Position numbers and translations under genes: made by a program
The notes under the pieces: generated by a model
Databases searched by the model: none
What the model was told of the DNA's origin: nothing
What the model saw: the letters and a program-made list of their open reading frames with translations, nothing else
In this document: piece after piece, positions 35,240 to 40,542 of the stretch
Layout: every line of letters starts with the position of its first letter
Numbering within the stretch: position 1 is the first letter of the stretch
Source of the DNA: Streptosporangiaceae bacterium
GTDB lineage: Bacteria > Actinomycetota > Actinomycetes > Streptosporangiales > Streptosporangiaceae
DNA: 40,542 nt
Reading direction: 5' to 3'
NCBI GenBank assembly: GCA_025934635.1
Contig: JAICWX010000047.1
Coordinates: 1 to 40,542 of the forward strand

Positions 35240-35436
35240 CCCCGCGGCGGGATTTTCGCTGGTACCCGCAGCGGCCGGCCTCCCGGCCCACGATCCCGGC
35301 TCCGTGGCCGGGCCCGCCCCGGCCGCTCCATCGCCCCGGCCGCCCCGGGGCGGCCGGGGCGGGCGCTCCCCTGGGGCGCCTGACATCAGCCTGCCGGGGT
35401 CCCGGGGTCCCGGGGTGGCTCGGCGAGGCGCGGGTA

Positions 35437-35492
35437 ACGGCATTGATGGAGCATCAATGCCGTCATCGCGACATCGATGGAGCATCCATGTC
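35437..35492 (+). repeat. Paired hairpin (REP-like) element, copy 4
   Basis: The first hairpin has a perfect 12-bp stem (35437-35448/35452-35463). The second has arms 35470-35479/35483-35492 with one C-C mismatch. GAG loops are at 35449-35451 and 35480-35482, and the spacer between the 10-bp core arms is 8 nt (35462-35469). It lies between divergent genes. Confidence 0.93.
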
Positions 35493-35686
35493 GTTTACTA
35501 AAGAGCATTCCAGTACCCGAGCGGCTGGCCCCCGTTAAAAGAAGATGCGCGAGTAACGGAAAACAACTAGCGCGAAAGCAGTTACTCAAGTGGCAATCGT
35601 GACGGGGAATGCCCGAGCTCGCGATGTCCGCCGCCTTTGGCCGGGCAGCAAACTGGGGAGAGCCTCCCACATCTGGTTCAGCAAAC

Positions 35687-35714
35687 GTTGCGAACGGCGT
35701 AACAAGTTCGCAAC
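35687..35714. promoter_or_regulatory. Inverted repeat upstream of the peptidase gene
   Basis: GTTGCGAAC (35687-35695) and GTTCGCAAC (35706-35714) form a perfect 9-bp inverted repeat with a 10-bp spacer. A second inverted repeat, ACAAGTT/AACTTGT (35702-35718), overlaps it. A dimeric regulator could bind here; none is identified. Confidence 0.45.
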
Positions 35715-35859
35715 TTGTCGTTTCCGCCTGTTGATCCTTGTGTGTTCGATGCGGCACGTTTAAGGCTGGATTTCCGGTTTAACTGCCCATCCGTGACCGT
35801 TCCGGTTATGGAGAGATATCCACGAGGTTAGGGGGATCATTTATGCGAAAATCACCGCG

Positions 35860-37488
35860 TTGATGGCCACGGCTGTAATGGCAGCCGGGATCGGGTTCAC
35901 CGCCCCGACCCTGGCGTCCGCCGCGACCGCGGATACCTCGAAGGCAGGAGCAGGGGCCGCGACCGCGGGGGCCGCGGCGAGCTCGATCGCCTGGAAAACC
36001 TGCGCCGACAAGGACCTGGCCCAGGCCGGCGCCACGTGCGGATACCTGTCGGTGCCGCTGAACTACGGCCGCCCGCATGGCGCCAAGATCAAGATCGCGG
36101 TGTCGAGGATCCAGCACACCTCGAACGCCAAGAACTACCGGGGCATCATCCTCACCAACCCCGGCGGACCCGGCGGCTCGGGCCTGAACCTCAACGTGTT
36201 CCTGATCGAGGCGCTTCAGGCGGACCACCTGAACGCCGCGGCGGCCGACTACGACTGGATCGGCTTCGATCCGCGCGGTATCGGCAGCAGCCTTCCGGCG
36301 CTCTCGTGCGAGCCGAACTACTTCTCCGGTGACCGGGAAAGCTACGACCCGACGAACCGGTCGATCCTGCACTACTGGCTGAGCCGGACCAAGAAATACG
36401 ACCGGGCGTGCGCGACCAGGAGCGGCGCGCAGAGCGCGCTGCTCGACCACATGACCACCATCGACTCCGCCCGGGACATGAACAGGATCAGGCAGGCGCT
36501 GGGCGGCCGGCACGGGAAGATAAGCTACTACGGCTTCTCCTACGGCACCTACCTCGGCCAGGTTTACGCGACGCTGTACCCGCACACGCTGAACCAGCTG
36601 ATCCTGGACAGCAACGTCGACCCGCGGAACATCTGGTACAAGACCAACCTGAACCAGGACATCGCCTTCAACCGGAACGTCAACATCTGGTTCGGCTGGC
36701 TGGCGAAGTACAACAGCGTCTATCACCTCGGCGCCACCGAGTCGGCGGTGAGCAAGCGCTGGTACGCGGAGCGGGCGGCCCTGGCCAAGCACCCGATCAA
36801 CGGCGTGGTCGGCCCGGACGAGTGGACCGACATCTTCCTCGGGGCCGGCTACTACGAGCAGACCTGGCTGCAGCTCGGCAGCGCCTTTGCCAACTGGGAG
36901 AACACGCACAGCACGGCCGCGGCCAAGGCACTGGTGACGCTGTACCAGCAGAGCGACGGGCCCGGCAACGACAACGAGTTCGCGGCGTACAACGCGGTTC
37001 AGTGCAGCGATGTGCAGTGGCCGACGAGCTGGACGGTCTGGGACCGGGACAACACCGCGGTCAACCGGGTCGCGCCGTTCTCGACCTGCGCCAACGCCTG
37101 GTTCAACGGGCCCTGCCTGTACTGGCCGGCCCCGGCCCACCACCCGGTGCGGGTCGCCTCGGACGGCAGCGGCCACGCGATCCGCAGCGCCCTGCTCATC
37201 GACGAGACGCTGGACGCGGCGACGCCGTTCGCGGGCAGCCTCGAGGTCCGCACGCTGTTCCCGCACTCGGTGCTGCTGGCCGAGCCGGGCGGCACCACCC
37301 ACGCCGACTCGCTGAGCGGCAACCTGTGCGTCGACGGCACGATCGCCAGCTACCTGGAGACCGGCAAGCTGCCGGCCCGCCATCCGGGCGCCAAGTGGGA
37401 TATCACCTGCCACCCGCTGCCGGTCCCGAACCCGACCGCCCAGCCGGCGGCCGGGCCGGCGAGCTCACCGACCGTAACGACCCGCTGA
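35860..37488 (+). CDS. Secreted tripeptidyl aminopeptidase-like alpha/beta hydrolase (start region frameshifted)
   Basis: An exported serine hydrolase of the SlpD/SlpE/TAP type (542 codons from TTG 35860). The oxyanion motif NPGGPGGSG is at 100-108, the nucleophile Ser227 in YYGFSYGTYLG, the acid in LLIDETLDAATPF, and the His in GGTTHADSL. A C-terminal TAP-like domain precedes a Pro/Ala-rich tail. It releases N-terminal tripeptides or acts on other peptides (family knowledge). The only start with a ribosome site is ATG 35843 (AGGGGGA 7 nt upstream), but it is one frame off and stops after six codons. One extra A in the AAAA run at 35847-35850 would restore a textbook signal peptide, MRKITALMATAVMAAGIGFT and onward. 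The written start is therefore provisional. Confidence 0.85.
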   Translation: MMATAVMAAGIGFTAPTLASAATADTSKAGAGAATAGAAASSIAWKTCADKDLAQAGATCGYLSVPLNYGRPHGAKIKIAVSRIQHTSNAKNYRGIILTNPGGPGGSGLNLNVFLIEALQADHLNAAAADYDWIGFDPRGIGSSLPALSCEPNYFSGDRESYDPTNRSILHYWLSRTKKYDRACATRSGAQSALLDHMTTIDSARDMNRIRQALGGRHGKISYYGFSYGTYLGQVYATLYPHTLNQLILDSNVDPRNIWYKTNLNQDIAFNRNVNIWFGWLAKYNSVYHLGATESAVSKRWYAERAALAKHPINGVVGPDEWTDIFLGAGYYEQTWLQLGSAFANWENTHSTAAAKALVTLYQQSDGPGNDNEFAAYNAVQCSDVQWPTSWTVWDRDNTAVNRVAPFSTCANAWFNGPCLYWPAPAHHPVRVASDGSGHAIRSALLIDETLDAATPFAGSLEVRTLFPHSVLLAEPGGTTHADSLSGNLCVDGTIASYLETGKLPARHPGAKWDITCHPLPVPNPTAQPAAGPASSPTVTTR

Positions 37489-37504
37489 GCGGCCCGGGGA
37501 CGTG

Positions 37505-37543
37505 ACGCCCCGGCCGGGCCCGCTGCGACCCGGCCGGGGGCGT
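37505..37543 (+). terminator. Terminator-like hairpin after the peptidase gene
   Basis: ACGCCCCGGCCGGG (37505-37518) pairs with CCCGGCCGGGGGCGT (37529-37543), with one bulged G and a 10-nt loop, 16 bp after the stop. Confidence 0.8.
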
Positions 37544-37569
37544 GACAACGAGGCGTAATAACTTCGTTC

Positions 37570-37598
37570 TTGACCTCCGGCACCGCTGACGCCACGAT
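37570..37598 (+). promoter_or_regulatory. Candidate promoter of the GH12-CBM2 gene
   Basis: -35 TTGACC (37570-37575) and a weak -10 CACGAT (37593-37598) at 17-bp spacing. The same -35 and spacing occur at the GH6 promoter. The leader would be about 100 nt. Confidence 0.35.
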
Positions 37599-37705
37599 GA
37601 GTGCCGAATCTCGGGCACAGTACGCACTCGTCACGAAGCAGGCATCAGCCGCGAGAAGCGGGACGCGGGCCACGGGGCCCAGGCCGTTGCGCTCGGAGGT
37701 ATCCG

Positions 37706-38917
37706 GTGACTCGTTCCAGGTACGCGCTCGCCATCGCGGCCACCTTGCTGCTCGCACTCGGCACCTTCCTCGCCGCCCGGGCCGTCAGCACTGTCGGCGC
37801 CGGCGGCCGGCCCGCCGCGCTCTCCGCCAGTCCCGCCGCGGCCGCGTCGACGACCCTGTGCCAGCTGCAGACCGAGGCGGTCGCCGGCGGCACGTACGTC
37901 GTGCAGAACAACGAGTTCGACTCCAGCGCGCCGGAGTGCGTCAGCACCGACGGCAGCGCCGGCTTCACGGTGCCCGGCTCCTCGATCAGCAACGCCACCA
38001 ACGGGTCGCCGGGTGCGTACCCGTCCATCTACCAGGGCTGCCACTGGGGCAACTGCAGCTCGGGCGGACTGTCCGCCCATCCCGTCCAGGTCGCCGGCCT
38101 GACCCCCGGCGCGGTGACCACGAGCTGGTCGACCACCCAGCCCGGCGGCGGCAGCGCGTACGACGTGGCCTACGACATCTGGTTCAACCAGACGCCCGCC
38201 ACCACCGGCCAGCCGAACGGCAGCGAGCTCATGGTCTGGCTGAACCACAACGGCCCGGTCCAGCCGTTCGGCTCCGAGGTCGCCAGCAACGTCACCCTGG
38301 GCGGCCACACCTACAACATCTGGGAAGGCGCGCAGTCCAGCTGGGACACCGTCACCTACGAGATGACCAGCCCGGCGACCGAGGTCGCGGGGCTGGACGT
38401 CGGCACCCTGGCCCAGGACATGGTCAGCCGCGGCTACACCCAGAGCAGCTGGTACCTGATCGACGTCGAGGCCGGGTTCGAGCTGTGGCAGGGCGGCGCC
38501 GGGCTGACGACCGACTCCTTCTCGGTCACCGTCAACGGCAGCCCGGCGGGCCCGGCGCCGACCCCGACCGCCACGTCCGCGGCCCCGTCGTCCAGTCCCG
38601 CGTCACCGGGCGCGGGCGCCAGCTGCTCCGGCACGTACTCGGTGGTGAGCAGCTGGCCGGGCGGCTTCCAGGGACAGGTCGTGGTCACCAACACCGGATC
38701 GGCCACGCTGAACAGCTGGCAGCTCGGCTGGACCTTCCCCGGCAGCCAGGCGATCAGCAACCTCTGGAACGGCAACCGCACCCAGTCCGCCGGCAGCGTG
38801 ACCGTGACGAACGCGTCCTACAACGGCACCCTCGCACCCGGCGCCAGCACGACGGTCGGCTTCACCGCGACCTACGCGGGCAGCAACACCGCACCGTCCG
38901 GCGTGTCCTGCCGGTAG
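37706..38917 (+). CDS. Secreted GH12 endoglucanase with C-terminal CBM2
   Basis: A 403-residue enzyme. The signal peptide spans about 1-28; the GH12 catalytic domain about 48-288, with AYDVAYDIWF, the nucleophile Glu174 in SELMVWLNHNG and the acid/base Glu259 in AGFELWQGG; a Pro/Thr/Ser linker about 289-305; and a family 2 carbohydrate-binding module 306-403 bounded by Cys307 and Cys402 with the WxLGWTFP and NLWNG aromatic face. It retains configuration when cutting beta-1,4-glucan and anchors to crystalline cellulose through the CBM (family knowledge). The start is GTG 37706 with GGAGG 6 nt upstream. It resembles CelB-type enzymes of streptomycetes. Confidence 0.95.
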   Translation: MTRSRYALAIAATLLLALGTFLAARAVSTVGAGGRPAALSASPAAAASTTLCQLQTEAVAGGTYVVQNNEFDSSAPECVSTDGSAGFTVPGSSISNATNGSPGAYPSIYQGCHWGNCSSGGLSAHPVQVAGLTPGAVTTSWSTTQPGGGSAYDVAYDIWFNQTPATTGQPNGSELMVWLNHNGPVQPFGSEVASNVTLGGHTYNIWEGAQSSWDTVTYEMTSPATEVAGLDVGTLAQDMVSRGYTQSSWYLIDVEAGFELWQGGAGLTTDSFSVTVNGSPAGPAPTPTATSAAPSSSPASPGAGASCSGTYSVVSSWPGGFQGQVVVTNTGSATLNSWQLGWTFPGSQAISNLWNGNRTQSAGSVTVTNASYNGTLAPGASTTVGFTATYAGSNTAPSGVSCR

Positions 38918-38977
38918 CCGTCCGGGCACCCCATTCCTCCCGGTCGCCGTGCTGGCCGGGTGCTGCGCAGGCTCTGG

Positions 38978-40276
38978 CTACCGGCCCCGCCCCGGGACGC
39001 GCCCGAGCCCGGCGATGAGCAGCCCGCAGGCCGCGAAGAGGGCCAGCGCCAGCGCCGCCACGGCCGGCCAGCCGTCCCGGCTCCAGGCGGGTCCGGCCAG
39101 CGTGCCGAACACGGACGACCCCAGGTAGTACGCGAACAGGTACAGCGAGGCGGCCTGCCCGGAGGCGGCTCCCCCGGCGTGCGCCCGGTCCGGCACCCAG
39201 CCGCTGACCACGCTGTGCACCCCGAAGAACCCGGCCGTCAGCACGGCCAGGCCGGCCACGATGGCCGGCAGCGAGCCGGGCAGCGTCGCCAGCACGCCGG
39301 CCGCCGCGAGCAGGCAGCTGGCCGCCACGACGGCCCGGCGGGAGAAGCGGCCGGCCATCCGCCCGGCGACGGCCGAACTGAGGCTGCCGACCGGGTAGAC
39401 GAGGAAAACGAGCCCCGCGGCCCCGGCGCTGAGGTCAAAGGGCGCGGTGGTGAGCCGGAAGCTCACCGCGTTGAAGATGGTCACGAAGGCGCCCATCGAG
39501 CAGCCCCCGACGGCGTAGAGCGCCAGCAGCCGGGGGTCGGACACGGCCCGCCGGATCATCGCCGCCAGCGGCCCGGACCGGACCGGCGCAGGCGTGAAGT
39601 TGCGGGACTGCGGCAGCGTCAGCACGACCACGGCCGCGCAGGCCAGCCCGACGGCGGCGATCGCGGCCAGCGCCCACCGCCAGCCGGCGACGTCGGCGAC
39701 CGCGCTGGTGACCAGGCGGCCGGTCAGCCCGCCGAGGGCGGTGCCGCCGATGTACAGGCCCGCGGCCCGCGGGTAGGTGCCGGGATGGGTCTCCTCGCGC
39801 AGGTAGGCGGTAGCGGCGGCCGGCAGCCCGGCCAGGGCGATGCCCTGGACCAGCCGCAGGCCGAGCAGCACGTCCCAGCTCGGCGCGACGGCGCAGGCCA
39901 GGGCGACCAGGCCGGAGGCGGTGAGCGAGAGGCGGATGAGCCGGGTGCGTCCCAGCACCTCGGACACGGGGCCGGTCACCAGCAGCGCGGCGCCGAGCCC
40001 GGCGGTGGTCAGCGACAGCGACAGCGTGCTCTGCCCGGCCGACAGCGAGAACGCGCGGGCCAGCACCGGCAGCAGCGCCTGGGTGCTGTAGAGCAGCGCG
40101 AACGTCGCCACCCCGGCGGCGAACAGCGCGACCGATATTCTCCGGTACCCCGGTTCCCCGGCCCGGTAGCCCTCATGCCGGGGGCCGGGAAGAGCCGAGC
40201 CCGAGGCGGCCACCCGACCGGAAACGGAAGTCACCCGACCACTGTGCGCCGGAACCTCGGCATACATCAAATGCAT
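38978..40276 (-). CDS. MFS transporter (YnfM-like efflux family)
   Basis: A 432-residue, 12-helix major facilitator. Helix 1 region LLYSTQALLPVLARAF and the loop 2-3 motif GPVSEVLGRTRLIR are typical of the YnfM/AraJ-like drug-export subgroup; LRLVQGIALAGLPA carries the helix 4 signature and GSLSSAVAGRMAGRFSRR is the matching loop of the second half. The first 40 residues are hydrophilic and poorly conserved, so the true start may be the GTG at 40234; neither has a ribosome site. It is divergent from a LysR regulator, which probably controls it (inference). Substrate unknown. Confidence 0.88.
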   Translation of the reverse strand: MHLMYAEVPAHSGRVTSVSGRVAASGSALPGPRHEGYRAGEPGYRRISVALFAAGVATFALLYSTQALLPVLARAFSLSAGQSTLSLSLTTAGLGAALLVTGPVSEVLGRTRLIRLSLTASGLVALACAVAPSWDVLLGLRLVQGIALAGLPAAATAYLREETHPGTYPRAAGLYIGGTALGGLTGRLVTSAVADVAGWRWALAAIAAVGLACAAVVVLTLPQSRNFTPAPVRSGPLAAMIRRAVSDPRLLALYAVGGCSMGAFVTIFNAVSFRLTTAPFDLSAGAAGLVFLVYPVGSLSSAVAGRMAGRFSRRAVVAASCLLAAAGVLATLPGSLPAIVAGLAVLTAGFFGVHSVVSGWVPDRAHAGGAASGQAASLYLFAYYLGSSVFGTLAGPAWSRDGWPAVAALALALFAACGLLIAGLGRVPGRGR

Positions 40277-40292
40277 GAGCTAGATGGACTGC

Positions 40293-40310
40293 ATACGCTC
40301 TCCGTATACT
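40293..40310 (+). promoter_or_regulatory. Promoter/operator of the LysR gene, probably leaderless
   Basis: The -10 TATACT (40305-40310) lies 6 nt before the GTG start, which places transcription initiation at the start codon; no ribosome site is present. An inverted repeat, ATACG (40293-40297) with CGTAT (40303-40307), overlaps the -10. A weak -35-like TAGATG lies at 40281-40286. Confidence 0.5.
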
Positions 40311-40316
40311 TCCTGT

Positions 40317-40542
40317 GTGCAGATCGAGGACCTCCGACGGCTGATCGCTCTCGCCGAGTACGAACAGGTCACCGACGCCGCGGCGGTCCTGCGGATCAGC
40401 CAGCCGACCCTGTCACGGCTGCTCGCACGGGCCGAGGGCGAGCTCGGCACCCGTTTGTTCGAAAGGGACGCTGAGGGCGTGCGCCCCAACCCCCGCGGCG
40501 AGGTGGTCCTGGCGGCGGCGCGCGACATCACCCGCCGGTACG
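40317..40542 (+). CDS. LysR-family transcriptional regulator (3' end outside window)
   Basis: The first 75 codons of a LysR-type regulator. The N-terminal winged helix-turn-helix reads IEDLRRLIALAEYEQVTDAA, with the recognition helix ISQPTLSRLLARAEGELGT, then the hallmark RLFERD and PNPRGEVVL. The start is GTG 40317 and the message appears leaderless. It lies divergent from the MFS exporter with a 40-bp gap, the standard layout for a LysR gene and its target. The effector domain is beyond the window. Confidence 0.93.
   Translation, partial: MQIEDLRRLIALAEYEQVTDAAAVLRISQPTLSRLLARAEGELGTRLFERDAEGVRPNPRGEVVLAAARDITRRY

Larger units (their letters stand above)
35203..35859. other. Long divergent control region between the ECF operon and the peptidase gene
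   Basis: 657 bp without a convincing gene. It holds a candidate ECF promoter for the minus strand (35211-35239), a GC-rich Pro-codon-like stretch (35290-35400), hairpin pair copy 4 (35437-35492), a distinctly lower-GC segment (35500-35830) and an inverted repeat (35687-35714). The lower GC is typical of a regulated secreted-enzyme promoter. Confidence 0.7.

Noticed and set aside
35806..37413. 535-codon open frame on the minus strand opposite the peptidase
   Set aside because: Composition is Val/Arg/Gly repeats typical of antisense high-GC frames; the plus frame has a full catalytic triad.

Overview
The window is about 40.5 kb of very GC-rich DNA with strong third-position GC bias, frequent GTG starts and short AGGAGG-type ribosome sites. 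Gene families such as Rv1733c-like membrane proteins, MmyB-like regulators, SpoIIE-type phosphatase sensors, ECF sigma/zinc anti-sigma pairs and GH6/GH12/CBM2 cellulases point to a soil-type, cellulolytic, filamentous actinomycete. I cannot resolve the genus. No rRNA, tRNA, CRISPR array, transposase or phage gene was seen.

Left part (1-16 kb): the 3' part of a hybrid histidine kinase/SpoIIE phosphatase; a coupled Zn-alcohol dehydrogenase/TIM-barrel isomerase pair; convergent to it a complete arginine deiminase operon (arcD-like permease, arcA, ornithine carbamoyltransferase, arcC); a broken Rv1733c-family gene; a TDT/TehA-type carrier; a cupin/SnoaL-like pair; and an ECF sigma factor, zinc anti-sigma and shortened AAA-type regulator, preceded by a secreted beta-propeller protein. 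A DosR-like palindrome ahead of the dehydrogenase, the Rv1733c remnant and the arc operon suggest that this part serves low-oxygen or low-energy conditions (inference).

Middle part (16-26 kb): a GNAT acetyltransferase; a cation block on the minus strand made of a CaCA-type antiporter, a CorA channel and a 14-repeat WD40 protein that starts 2 bp after the CorA stop; a zinc-ribbon/proline-rich membrane protein; two 71-residue proteins flanking a decayed FAD monooxygenase gene; and a coupled glutathione-peroxidase/LLM flavin oxidoreductase pair.

Right part (26-40.5 kb): a LacI regulator next to a secreted GH6 cellulase whose promoter overlaps an inverted repeat; a GH12 glucanase with a long basic/Pro-Ser-Thr linker; a divergent MmyB-like regulator/dienelactone hydrolase pair with shared operator-like repeats; an ECF sigma, zinc anti-sigma, ABC ATPase and two-permease operon with one- to four-base overlaps; a secreted tripeptidyl-aminopeptidase-like hydrolase whose start region looks frameshifted; a GH12-CBM2 endoglucanase; and an MFS exporter divergent from a LysR gene cut by the window end.

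The least explained signal is a family of paired hairpins, four copies at about 4.9, 12.5, 21.3 and 35.4 kb. Each copy is two near-identical hairpins (10-bp arms, GAG loop) separated by exactly 8 nt. All copies are intergenic, and their contexts are convergent, tandem and divergent. They look like an actinobacterial REP/BIME-type element that I do not recognise.
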